Below are positions 1-8,373 of a stretch of 64,000 nucleotides of DNA, piece after piece; within the stretch, counting starts at the first letter, position 1; every line of letters begins with the position of its first letter. This DNA comes from Rhodobacterales bacterium HKCCE3408 (GTDB lineage Bacteria; Pseudomonadota; Alphaproteobacteria; Rhodobacterales; Rhodobacteraceae): NCBI GenBank assembly GCA_015689705.1, contig WVSN01000004.1, positions 124,001-188,000 of the forward strand, in the 5' to 3' direction. The notes beneath the pieces were generated by a model, which had not been told where the DNA came from, searched no databases, and saw only the letters and a program-made list of their open reading frames with translations. The position numbers and the translations under genes were made by a program.

Positions 1-1308
1 GAAGCGGCGGTCTGGCTGCTCGCGGGTCTCGCGGCTGGCTGTACGGTTCTGCCGTTCGACCCGCGACAGGGGGCGGGGCGTCTTTCCTCTATTCTCTCGC
101 GCTTCGCCGATCCGCTCGTCGCCTGTGACCGGACCGGCGCCGCGCTGATCGGCCGGGTGGAGGGCGGCCAGCAGTATCGGGCCGCACAACTCGACGACGA
201 CGTGCCACCGCCCCGGCAGAAGGCCGAATCCATGGCCCTGCCCGGTCCTGCCATCGTCCTGGCGACCTCCGGTTCCACCGGTCAAAGCAAGCTCGTGCCG
301 ATCCCGGAAACGGAGCTTCTGGACCGCGCGGGGATCGAACGGGACTGGTTCGGTCTGGGCAGCGCAGACGTCACGCTCGGCCTGCTGCCATGGTCGTTCG
401 ATGTCGGGCTGACGCAGCTGTTCAGCACCCTTCTGACGGGCGCGCGGCACCACCTCGTCGCCTCCTGGCTGCCTCAGGACATCGCATCGGCGGCATCGGG
501 TTCCGGGGCGAGCGGCATGGCGGCAACGCCCGCCATCTGGTCGACGCTGCTTGCGCTCGATCCCGGCCACCCGGCCTGGGCCGCGCTGGCCGGGCTTCGC
601 TTCGCCACTGTCTCGGGCGGCGATATCGGGGCCGAGGCCGTCCTCGAGGTCGATCGTCGTCTCGGGGGCGGCAAGCTCTTCAAGACCTATGGCCAGACCG
701 AGTTCTTCCGCATCACCTCTCTCCGGCCCGAGCAGCTTCCCGGCGCGCCCGGCAGCGTCGGTCCGGGCTATCCCGGCGTGCGGATCGAGATCCGCGACGA
801 CGAAGATCAACCCTGTCCGCCCAGTGTCCCCGGCGAGGTCGTGGCCTCCGGCGCGGGACGGATGCCGGGCTATCTGGGCGAAGCCGCAGCGGCAGACGGC
901 CCGCACCGCACCGGCGATATCGGCCGGATCGACGCCGACGGCCGGCTGACGCTTCTGGGGCGGCGGGATACGCTCATCAAGCGGATGGACCAGCGCGTCC
1001 ATCTCGAGGAACTCGAAGCGCAGGCCCGGGCTGCGGTGGGCGCGACGGTGATCTTCACGGTCCCGCGTGACGGAGCATTCTCCGGCCAGCTGGTCGCCTG
1101 CCTGTCCGACCCGGCCTGGTCCGGGCACGAAACCGAGCTGGTCAAGCGTCTGCGGCCGGTTCTTGCGGCACCGTTCCTGCCCGACCGGGTGCACTGGATC
1201 GAGGCGCTTCCACAGACCGCGACGGGCAAGCCCGACCGTGTGCGGCTTGCCGCTTATCTCGAAAATCTCAAACAAACGCCTTTAAATGGTCCCGCTGAAC
1301 GGGCTTAG
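1..1308 (+). CDS. AMP-forming acyl/aminoacyl ligase (ANL superfamily), 5'-truncated
   Basis: The frame is open from base 1, so the N-terminus lies outside the window; 435 residues are visible. ANL core motifs appear in order: phosphate loop TSGSTGQSK (about visible residue 89), YGQTE (about 230), TGD (about 305), the hinge-type GRRDTLIKR, and the C-terminal catalytic-lysine motif TATGKPDR (about 406). The family activates a carboxylic acid as acyl-adenylate and passes it to a thiol. The next gene, 3 bases downstream, is a stand-alone carrier protein and the likely acceptor. No carrier domain is fused. It heads the visible part of the biosynthetic operon to 8373. Family assignment is firm; the substrate, perhaps an amino acid given the decarboxylase two genes on, is inferred. 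Confidence 0.9.
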   Translation, partial: EAAVWLLAGLAAGCTVLPFDPRQGAGRLSSILSRFADPLVACDRTGAALIGRVEGGQQYRAAQLDDDVPPPRQKAESMALPGPAIVLATSGSTGQSKLVPIPETELLDRAGIERDWFGLGSADVTLGLLPWSFDVGLTQLFSTLLTGARHHLVASWLPQDIASAASGSGASGMAATPAIWSTLLALDPGHPAWAALAGLRFATVSGGDIGAEAVLEVDRRLGGGKLFKTYGQTEFFRITSLRPEQLPGAPGSVGPGYPGVRIEIRDDEDQPCPPSVPGEVVASGAGRMPGYLGEAAAADGPHRTGDIGRIDADGRLTLLGRRDTLIKRMDQRVHLEELEAQARAAVGATVIFTVPRDGAFSGQLVACLSDPAWSGHETELVKRLRPVLAAPFLPDRVHWIEALPQTATGKPDRVRLAAYLENLKQTPLNGPAERA

Positions 1309-1311
1309 GTC

Positions 1312-1584
1312 TTGCGGGTGTTAATCAGTTTGCTGGATTCGATGCAGGACGAACAGGATTACAGGATCGTTGATTTCTTCCGGGATTATGCCGGGGTCGA
1401 CATGTCGGAGATTTCGCGCTCGGACCCGCTGTTTTCCAGCGGTCTGGTCGACAGCATGACGCTGATCGAACTACTCGCCTTTCTCGAGGCGGAGTTCGGC
1501 GTTGAGGTGTCGATGGCCGACCTGCGGCTTGACGATATCGATACGCTGGACGGCATCTCGAGCTATATTTCCGGATCAAGGTGA
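1312..1584 (+). CDS. Stand-alone acyl/peptidyl carrier protein
   Basis: A small acidic protein of about 90 residues with the phosphopantetheine attachment motif GLVDSM (serine about residue 48 from the TTG start) and the four-helix pattern of carrier proteins. The longest start is TTG at 1312, 3 bases after the ligase stop; an ATG at 1342 would give 80 residues and is equally plausible. The stop overlaps the sequence in front of the decarboxylase. By position it should carry the acid activated by the upstream ligase while the downstream PLP enzyme works on it. It is separate from the carrier domain inside the NRPS at 5446. Confidence 0.88.
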   Translation: MRVLISLLDSMQDEQDYRIVDFFRDYAGVDMSEISRSDPLFSSGLVDSMTLIELLAFLEAEFGVEVSMADLRLDDIDTLDGISSYISGSR

Positions 1585-1589
1585 TCCGG

Positions 1590-2882
1590 ATGGACAAGCG
1601 GAGCGATACGGTCGATCTCGATCTCGACCCGGTTTGGGACCGCGCGGTGCACGCTGCGGCCGAGGTTCATCCCACGCCGTTCTACATCTATCGATCCGAC
1701 CTGATCGAAGCCCGCGCGGACGATCTGCGCGCCGTCTTCCCGCCGGGTGTCGCACTGCAATACGCGGTCAAGACCAACCCCAATCCAAGCCTTCTGCGGC
1801 ATCTTGAACCGCTGGTTGAACGGCTCGATGTGTCCTCGGCCGGCGAAATGCGCCTGGCGCTGGCGGCGGGCTGGCCCGCGTCGCGGCTTCGCTTCACCGG
1901 CCCGGCCAAGAGCGACGCGGAGCTTGCCGCGGCCGTGGCCGCGGGCATCGGCGGCATCGTGATCGAACATCCCGACGAGGCGCGGGACGTCGACGCGCTG
2001 GCCGCCAGTGCGGGCCGGACGCAGGACGTGCTCCTGCGGATTTCGCCGGCCGAGGCCGATCCCGGCTTCTCCGTTCGCCTCGGCGGCAAGCCCGACCCGT
2101 TCGGGATCGCCGAGGAGGACCTGGACGACGCGCTTGCCACGCTCCGGGCCTGCACGTCGCTGCGGCTCCGCGGATTCCATATCTATTCCGCCAGCCAGTC
2201 GCTTCAGGCCGAGGCACTGGCCGCGCATTTCCGCCGTCTCGCCGATCTCTTCGGCCGCGCCGTCGCCGCATGGGGCGCACCGGTCGATGAACTGATCTTC
2301 GGGGCCGGACTGGGCATTCCCTATCATCCCGGTGACGAGCCGCTGGCGCTCTCGTCCCTCCGACCCGATGTCGCGGAGGTCGCCCGGTCACTCGACGCCG
2401 AGATGCCGGGAACGGCGCTCGTCCTCGAACTGGGCCGCTATCTCGTGGGCGAGGCGGGTCTTTACGTCACCCGCGTGACTCGCACGAAGACCAGCCGCGG
2501 CGTGGCGATTGCGCTCTGTGACGGCGGGATGAACCACAACATGAGCGCCTGCGGACTGCTCGGCGGGCTCGTGCACAAGCCCTACCGGATTGCGGTCGTG
2601 CGGCCCGAAGGCCCGGCCCCCGCGGGCGACCGCAGCACGTGGCGCATTGCCGGCCCGCTTTGCACGACGGTCGACACGATCGCCCATCGCGCCGAGCTTC
2701 CGGCGCTCCGGCGCGGCGATCTTCTGGCGCTGCGCAGCTCGGGCGGATACGGGCCCTCGGCCAGTCCGCTCTTCTTCATCGCCCATGCACCCCCGCGCGA
2801 GCTGCTGGTGACCGACGCGGCCGGGCCAACGGTCGAGGACGTCACCTGGCTTCCCGCCCATGACTGGCAGGTCGGGCCATGA
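1590..2882 (+). CDS. Fold-type III PLP-dependent decarboxylase (DapDC/ODC-like, BtrK/exosortase-associated type)
   Basis: 430 residues from ATG 1590, which has AAGGTG 7 bases upstream; a GTG at 1581 is in frame but less likely. The PLP lysine sits in AVKTN (about K61), with GFHIYSAS (about 197), a glycine loop GAGLGIPY, and a CDGGMNHN active-site cysteine block (about C310). These are hallmarks of the alanine-racemase-fold decarboxylases. GLGIPY resembles the exosortase A-associated subgroup and BtrK, which decarboxylates an aminoacyl group on a carrier protein (family knowledge). Its place directly after a ligase and a carrier protein suggests the same here (inference). It is unlikely to be the housekeeping lysA. 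Confidence 0.88.
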   Translation: MDKRSDTVDLDLDPVWDRAVHAAAEVHPTPFYIYRSDLIEARADDLRAVFPPGVALQYAVKTNPNPSLLRHLEPLVERLDVSSAGEMRLALAAGWPASRLRFTGPAKSDAELAAAVAAGIGGIVIEHPDEARDVDALAASAGRTQDVLLRISPAEADPGFSVRLGGKPDPFGIAEEDLDDALATLRACTSLRLRGFHIYSASQSLQAEALAAHFRRLADLFGRAVAAWGAPVDELIFGAGLGIPYHPGDEPLALSSLRPDVAEVARSLDAEMPGTALVLELGRYLVGEAGLYVTRVTRTKTSRGVAIALCDGGMNHNMSACGLLGGLVHKPYRIAVVRPEGPAPAGDRSTWRIAGPLCTTVDTIAHRAELPALRRGDLLALRSSGGYGPSASPLFFIAHAPPRELLVTDAAGPTVEDVTWLPAHDWQVGP

Positions 2883-3703
2883 CCGACCGCGCGCGCGCAC
2901 CCAAACGGCTGTCGCTGGTCCTGCCGCTGTCGCCCAGTGCCGAGACCGCCGCCCCCGGTCCGACGCCCTACTACCTCGTCTCGGGCCTCGGCGGGCACGT
3001 GATGCCGTTCCAGGCGATGGCGCGGTCCATCGACCACCTGCGGCCGGGCTTCGGCATCCTGTTCCCGGCCATCGCCGACGCAGACGAACAGTTCGACCGG
3101 GTCGAGGATCTGGCCACGCGGATGCTTTCGGACCTGCGCGCGCACCGGGCGCAGGGCCCCTATCTTCTCGTCGGGTATTCCTTCGGCGGGCTGGTCGTGC
3201 ACGAGATGGCGCGCCGGCTGGCGGACGAAGGTCAGACGGTCGGAACCGTCACAATCGACGCCATATCGCCGAACCTGATGAAGCAGCGCCCGCTGCCGAT
3301 CCGGGCCGGCTACAAGCTGTATCGCCGTCTGCGCCAGATGCGCCTGGGCGGGCCGAAGCCGCGCAAGCAATCGCCCTCGCGGCTGGCCCGAACGATCGCC
3401 GAGCTGCGGCAGAACAGCCTTCTGGCCCGGTTCCGCTATCACCCTCCGGCGACCAGCGTCCCGAGCGTCGTCATCCGGCGTGAAGACCTGCCGGACGCGC
3501 GCAGGTTCTATCGCCTTCAGGACGATCTCGGCTGGTCCAATGTGGCCCAGGTGGCGGGCGTTCTGCATACGACCGGCACTCATCTCGATCTCTTCAAGGG
3601 CGACAACGCGACCGTGCTGGCCGCGAAAATCGTCGAAGCCCTGGACCTCCTCGAAGCCCTGGAGCCGCAGGAAGCGTCCCAAGCCAAGCGAGTGCGCGCA
3701 TGA
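2879..3703 (+). CDS. Thioesterase domain protein (type II-like, alpha/beta hydrolase)
   Basis: 274 residues, starting in a 4-base ATGA overlap with the decarboxylase. The nucleophile elbow GYSFGG is at about residues 99-104 (Ser about 101) and a catalytic His candidate in GTHLDLF at about 233. The spacing fits NRPS/PKS thioesterases, which hydrolyse acyl-S-carrier thioesters. It could release the decarboxylated acyl group, edit mis-primed carriers, or unload the final product. Because the NRPS ends in a condensation domain and has no thioesterase of its own, this gene may supply release. There is no signal peptide, so it is cytoplasmic. The stop overlaps the next start by 4 bases. Confidence 0.88.
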   Translation: MTDRARAPKRLSLVLPLSPSAETAAPGPTPYYLVSGLGGHVMPFQAMARSIDHLRPGFGILFPAIADADEQFDRVEDLATRMLSDLRAHRAQGPYLLVGYSFGGLVVHEMARRLADEGQTVGTVTIDAISPNLMKQRPLPIRAGYKLYRRLRQMRLGGPKPRKQSPSRLARTIAELRQNSLLARFRYHPPATSVPSVVIRREDLPDARRFYRLQDDLGWSNVAQVAGVLHTTGTHLDLFKGDNATVLAAKIVEALDLLEALEPQEASQAKRVRA

Positions 3704-4422
3704 GTGCCAAACCGAATACACCGCCCCTTGGCGTCGGCATGCGGGCCGGCGTCGGTTTCCGGTACCGACAGGTCGACACCGATACCGAGCCCGACAGCCT
3801 GAAGCGGTTGCGCCGGTTCGACGTCGCCGACATCTCGGACATGACGAACCGGATGTGCGTGATGTCCGCAGCCATTTCGCTCGTCGCCGGCCCGGCACGC
3901 CTCGCTGGCACGGCCTGCACGGTCCGGGTCGCGCTCGGCGACAATCTCATGCTGCAGAAGGCGCTGGATATCGTACGGCCGGGCCAGATCCTCGTGGTCG
4001 ATGCGAACAGATCCGAACGCTACGCGGTTCTTGGCGAACTGATCACGCTGAAGGCCAGATCGCGCGGCGTGGCCGGGGTCATCGTCGATGGAATGGTTCG
4101 CGACATCGACGAAATCCGCAAGCTCGACTTTCCGGTCTTCGCCCGAGGCGTCACCGCCAATGGCCCGACCAAACACGGCCCGGGTGAGATCAATTACCCG
4201 GTCTCCTGCGGCGGTATCGTGGTCCATCCCGGCGACCTGATCCTGGGTGATTCCGACGGGGTGCTCGCCCTTTCGCAGGAAGACGCGGTCGAGGTCGCCG
4301 ATGCCGTCGAGGCGCGCGCGGACGGCGTCCGCGCCTACCGGGACCGGCTGCGCGGCGGCGAGGTTTCGCTGGACTGGGTCGACCGTATCCTCGACGCCTA
4401 CCCCGGCGTCGACCAGAGCTGA
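3700..4422 (+). CDS. RraA family protein (HMG/CHA aldolase-like)
   Basis: 240 residues with the RraA-fold core and the VDGMVRD motif, whose Arg-Asp pair is characteristic of class II HMG/CHA aldolases that cleave or decarboxylate 2-oxo-4-hydroxy acids using a divalent metal (family knowledge). True RraA regulators of RNase E are shorter; this one carries an N-terminal extension of about 25 residues. Both flanks overlap or nearly abut the neighbours (4-base overlap upstream, 1 base gap downstream), so it is translated with the biosynthetic genes. It could make or break an oxo-acid precursor. The exact reaction cannot be read from sequence. Confidence 0.85.
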   Translation: MSAKPNTPPLGVGMRAGVGFRYRQVDTDTEPDSLKRLRRFDVADISDMTNRMCVMSAAISLVAGPARLAGTACTVRVALGDNLMLQKALDIVRPGQILVVDANRSERYAVLGELITLKARSRGVAGVIVDGMVRDIDEIRKLDFPVFARGVTANGPTKHGPGEINYPVSCGGIVVHPGDLILGDSDGVLALSQEDAVEVADAVEARADGVRAYRDRLRGGEVSLDWVDRILDAYPGVDQS

Positions 4423-4423
4423 C

Positions 4424-5449
4424 ATGGCGGCGACGACCCGCATCGTCGAAGCCGGGGCGCTGACCGACGTCGCGACGCAGATTCTGGTTGCCGGTGGCTT
4501 CACCGAAGAGGACGCCGCCGCGATGGCACGGCATGCCGTCTGGTCCGAAGCCAGCGACATTCCGAACCAGGGCTTCTGGCGTCTGGATCAGTATATCGCG
4601 AAGCTGCGTGCAGGCGGATACGGGACCGGCGAAATCATCCGGACGGATTGCGGGCCGTCGCTCGTGCGGCTGGACGGGGCGGACCGGACCGGGCAACTCG
4701 TCGCCGAAACCGCGGCGGCCGTCGCGGCCGAACGCGCGGCCGAAACCGGACTCGGCCTCTGCGTCGCGGGGATGAGCAACCATATCGGCAGCGCCGGCTA
4801 CTACACCGCGCGTCTGGCCGGCCAGGGACTGATCGGCGTCATCCTGTCGAACGGGGCGCCGCGCAATTCCGGGCCTGCGACGGGGCGGAAGCTTCTGGGC
4901 AACAACGTGCTGTCGGTCGCGGTCGAGGCGACGGGTGGCCCCGTCGGCGTCGACATGACCGTGGGCAGCATCGCCGGCAGCAAGCTCATGATGGTGACGG
5001 ACCAGACCGGCCGGATGCCCGAAGCCGTCACCGATCCCAGGGCCGACAACGCGGATGCCCGTACGGCCACGCTGACCACGGCCGGCGGCTACAAGGGCTT
5101 CGCGCTCGGCCTGGCCATCGAGATGCTGACGGGTGTTCTGGCCGGCGGCCGGACGCTGACCGGAGTGGCGTCGTTCCTGAACGCGCAGGCGACAGCCTCC
5201 GGCGCCACGCAGACCGTCATCGCGGTCGATCCGTCGCGGCTCGGTCCGCCCGAGGCCGTGGCCGAGGCCGCCGAAACGCTGGCGCAGACGCTGGCAGAGG
5301 CGGGCGAACACGTCCCGGGGCGCGCGCGCGCCGTCGAGGCGCGCCGGCGGATGGCCGAGGGCATCCCCATCGGTCCGGCGCAGCTCGACGCGCTGGCCGC
5401 GCTTGCCGCCGATACCGGTGTCACACTCGACGCGGCCTTCCGGCGTTGA
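4424..5449 (+). CDS. Ldh2/malate dehydrogenase-family NAD(P)H oxidoreductase
   Basis: 341 residues from ATG 4424, one base after the RraA-family stop. The catalytic motif SNHIGSAGYY (about residues 115-124) identifies the Ldh2/MDG superfamily, which reduces 2-oxo acids or cyclic imines such as piperideine-2-carboxylate with NAD(P)H rather than using a classical Rossmann LDH fold. Ureidoglycolate and sulfolactate dehydrogenases belong here too. In this operon it may reduce an oxo-acid or imine intermediate, possibly one handled by the RraA-like aldolase next door (inference). The stop TGA overlaps the TTG start of the NRPS. Confidence 0.88.
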   Translation: MAATTRIVEAGALTDVATQILVAGGFTEEDAAAMARHAVWSEASDIPNQGFWRLDQYIAKLRAGGYGTGEIIRTDCGPSLVRLDGADRTGQLVAETAAAVAAERAAETGLGLCVAGMSNHIGSAGYYTARLAGQGLIGVILSNGAPRNSGPATGRKLLGNNVLSVAVEATGGPVGVDMTVGSIAGSKLMMVTDQTGRMPEAVTDPRADNADARTATLTTAGGYKGFALGLAIEMLTGVLAGGRTLTGVASFLNAQATASGATQTVIAVDPSRLGPPEAVAEAAETLAQTLAEAGEHVPGRARAVEARRRMAEGIPIGPAQLDALAALAADTGVTLDAAFRR

Positions 5450-8373
5450 CCGATCCGGACCACACCATCGGCGGGGCCATTTCGGCCGCCGCGGCCCGAT
5501 GGCCCGACCGTGTTGCCGTGTGCGACATCGACGGGTGTGATATCACCTATGCCGATCTCGACGCCCGCACGCACGCCATCGCGGTGGCGATCGACCGGCT
5601 CCGGCCGGCGGACGGGACGGGTGCCGCGATCGGTCTGCTCCGCACGGCCACACCCGGCGTGGTCGCTGCCTTCGGAGGAATGCGCGCGGCGTCGCCCGTC
5701 GCCATCGTCAGCGTCAAATCCGGCGCGGCCCAGATCCGCCGCCGGGCCGAGGCGATCGCCGCCTTCGCGGTGTTCCACGATGCCGATTGCGCGGCCGAGG
5801 CTCAGTTGCTCGCCGCCGATCTGGGGCTGCCGGCGATCGCGTGTGACGCCATCGCCCCCTCGCCCGACGCCTTCGATGCCAGCGCGCCGGACAGCGACGC
5901 CATAGCACTTCTGGCCGGCACATCGGGATCGACCGGGACGCCGAAACTGTCCTGCCAGTCGCATGTCTTCCTTGTGGAGAACGGTGCCGGCATCAACACG
6001 CAGTACGGCGTCCGTGACGGCGCCGAGCGGATCGCGATGCTGCCGCCGCTCGGCCATCATGCCGCGCACAGCAGCCTTGTCCGCTCGGTCCTGTGCGGTG
6101 CGACGCTGCACGCCGTCGACCTGCGCCGGGACGCGCCCGACCGGGTGGCGAACTGGCTGCGCGGCGCGGCGGTCACGATGATGCACGGCACGCCCACGGC
6201 GACCCGGCTTCTCCTCGACACGATGGCCCCGGGCGAGATCTTCGGGGACATGCGGCTCGTCCATATGGGCGGCGAGGCAGCCCGGCTCGGCGATGTCCGG
6301 CAGGTCGCCCGGCACGTCCCGCGCAACTGCGATCTCTTCCTGATGTACGGCAGCACCGAAACGGGCGCGATCGCCTACCACCGGGCACCCGCCGCGACCG
6401 TTGCCGCCGGCGACGCGCTGCCCCCGCTGACGATCTTTCCCGGCCGGAGCGTCGAGGTTCTCGATGCGGATGATCGGCCCCTTCCTCCCGGCAAAGCCGG
6501 CATTCTGCAGGTTGGCGGTCTCCGCCTGCACGCGGGGTATCTCGACGCAGACCCCGCCGGCACGACCTTCCGCACCGCGGATCTGGGCGTGATCGAACCC
6601 GATGGCCGCCTGCATCATCTCGGCCGGGCCGGCAGCGAAGTGAAGATCCGGGGCGTCCGCGTCGATCTCGGCGCGATCGAGACGCATATCCTCGGGCAGC
6701 CGGGTATCCGGGATGTCGCCGTGGTCGCCCGGCCCGTGGCAGCCGGGGGAGACGACCGGCTCGTGGCCTTCGTTCAGACCGATCCCGACGCGTTCGCCGG
6801 CCCCGCCGCGCTTGGCGCCGCGCTCCGCCGTGAGCTGTCGGAGGAAATGTGGCCCGCCCGGATCGAGATCCTGCCCGCCCTGCCCCGCACCACGACCGAC
6901 AAGATCGACCGCAAGGCGCTGCGCGAGCGGGAGCTGTCCGCCCTCCCCATCGGCGACCTGGCCCGGGCGCATCCGGAACTGGCGAGTATCGCCACGCTCT
7001 GGGCCGAGACGCTCGGCGTGGCGCCGGCGGAACCGGACGACGACTTCTTCCTGTCCGGTGGCGACTCCCTTCTGGCCGCGACGCTGGCCATGGCCCTCGG
7101 CCGCGAATTCGGCGTCATGACGGAAACCAGCTTCGTCTACCGCTGCCCGACGCCCGAAGCGCAGCTCGCCGGACTGGCGGGCCTGCCCGCTCTGGCGCAT
7201 GGATCGTCCGGCGATCCGGTCCCGGCCACACCGGCGCAGACCGGGATCCTGTTCCGCGCACTGCGCGCCGGCGGCGAAGGCTCGTTCAACGTGCGCGCGC
7301 TGATCGAAGCGCCGGCGCCGCTCGATCCCGGCAAGGTGGCGGACGCGGTGTCGGGTCTGATTGCCCGGCACGACAGCCTGCGAACACCGATCCGTCCGGG
7401 GCGCGGCGGCTTCCGGCTGATGCCGCCCGCCGATGATCTCGCCCCGCCGGAAGTTCCCGTCATCACCGACGAGGCCGCCGGATGGTCCGGAGCGCTGGCC
7501 ATCGATCCCGGCCGTCCGCCGTTGCTGCGCGCGGCGATCTCGCGCGGCGAAGGCCGCCCTGACCGGCTGCTTCTCGCCGCCCATCATGCCGCTGCGGATG
7601 GCCAGTCTATGGACCAGCTGGCCTCGGAATGCGCCGCCCTCTTGAGCGGCACGCAGGACCTGCCGCCGCCGGGCCGCCCGCATTTCCGCAGCGTCGCCGC
7701 GGCACGGCCTGGTGAGACCGATGACGCCCGTCTGGATGCGCTGGCCGAGAGTCTGTCAGCCTTCGCCAACGCGGCCGGACCGCAGGACAACGGTCCTCAG
7801 CGCGCGCGCACCGTCAGCCTGCATCCATCGGAACGACCCGGCTTCGCCGCGCTTCTGGGGGCGTTCGGGCAGGCCGTGGCGGATGCCACCGGGCGCGAGG
7901 AGCTTCTTCTGGTCGTGCCGATGGGCACGCGGCGCATGGACCCGTCCCGTCCCCGCGTCGGAGCCTATGTGAACGTGGTACCGGTATTCCTCGCGGTGTC
8001 GCGGGCAGACGACCCGCAGGCCGCAGCGGCCGCGGCTTTGTCCGAGGCGATGTCCCGCGCCGATCTGCCGTTCGAAACCGTGCTGCGCCGGATGGGCGGC
8101 GCGCCGGCCCTCGATGTCACCGCCAGCCTCACACACTACGTCTGGCACGAGCTCCTGGCCGGCGGTTTCCGTCGGCTCGCCATTGACACGCCGCAACTGG
8201 CGGCATCGGCGGACTGGCCCGAGATCGTGATCCGGGAGGACGCCGCCGACGGCGCACTGACTGTCCGGATCGAGGCCGGGGACCGCTGGCTGGCCGATGA
8301 GCCCGTCGCGCGCGCCCTCGACGTCTGGCTGTCAGGTTTCGGTGCCCGCCAGGACGGATCCCCGAAGTCCTAA
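5446..8373 (+). CDS. NRPS, adenylation-carrier-condensation (A-T-C)
   Basis: 975 residues if translation starts at TTG 5446, in a TTGA overlap with the Ldh2 stop; no ATG lies near. The A domain spans about 1-500: GTSGSTGTPK (about 157), YGSTETGA (about 300), FRTADLG (about 374), TTTDKIDRK (about 482). The carrier domain has SGGDSL (Ser about 540). The condensation domain covers about 585-960 with the intact catalytic motif HHAAADG (about 712) and VGAYVNVVP (about 838), but it is nearly 100 residues shorter than usual. There is no epimerase or thioesterase. A C-terminal C domain may couple the bound residue to the product of the upstream ligase/carrier/decarboxylase set. The 3' end overlaps the convergent TonB gene by 4 bases. 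Confidence 0.9.
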   Translation: MTDPDHTIGGAISAAAARWPDRVAVCDIDGCDITYADLDARTHAIAVAIDRLRPADGTGAAIGLLRTATPGVVAAFGGMRAASPVAIVSVKSGAAQIRRRAEAIAAFAVFHDADCAAEAQLLAADLGLPAIACDAIAPSPDAFDASAPDSDAIALLAGTSGSTGTPKLSCQSHVFLVENGAGINTQYGVRDGAERIAMLPPLGHHAAHSSLVRSVLCGATLHAVDLRRDAPDRVANWLRGAAVTMMHGTPTATRLLLDTMAPGEIFGDMRLVHMGGEAARLGDVRQVARHVPRNCDLFLMYGSTETGAIAYHRAPAATVAAGDALPPLTIFPGRSVEVLDADDRPLPPGKAGILQVGGLRLHAGYLDADPAGTTFRTADLGVIEPDGRLHHLGRAGSEVKIRGVRVDLGAIETHILGQPGIRDVAVVARPVAAGGDDRLVAFVQTDPDAFAGPAALGAALRRELSEEMWPARIEILPALPRTTTDKIDRKALRERELSALPIGDLARAHPELASIATLWAETLGVAPAEPDDDFFLSGGDSLLAATLAMALGREFGVMTETSFVYRCPTPEAQLAGLAGLPALAHGSSGDPVPATPAQTGILFRALRAGGEGSFNVRALIEAPAPLDPGKVADAVSGLIARHDSLRTPIRPGRGGFRLMPPADDLAPPEVPVITDEAAGWSGALAIDPGRPPLLRAAISRGEGRPDRLLLAAHHAAADGQSMDQLASECAALLSGTQDLPPPGRPHFRSVAAARPGETDDARLDALAESLSAFANAAGPQDNGPQRARTVSLHPSERPGFAALLGAFGQAVADATGREELLLVVPMGTRRMDPSRPRVGAYVNVVPVFLAVSRADDPQAAAAAALSEAMSRADLPFETVLRRMGGAPALDVTASLTHYVWHELLAGGFRRLAIDTPQLAASADWPEIVIREDAADGALTVRIEAGDRWLADEPVARALDVWLSGFGARQDGSPKS

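Noticed and set aside
4648-5445. N-terminal extension of the NRPS frame by about 266 residues
   Set aside because: It lies wholly over the Ldh2-family gene in another frame and is Arg/Gly-rich with no motif. The A-domain homology begins just after TTG 5446.
5089-7683. Long antisense open frame (864 codons) opposite the NRPS
   Set aside because: It is antisense to conserved A and carrier motifs, Arg/Gly/His-rich, and has no recognisable domain. High-GC third positions keep antisense frames open.
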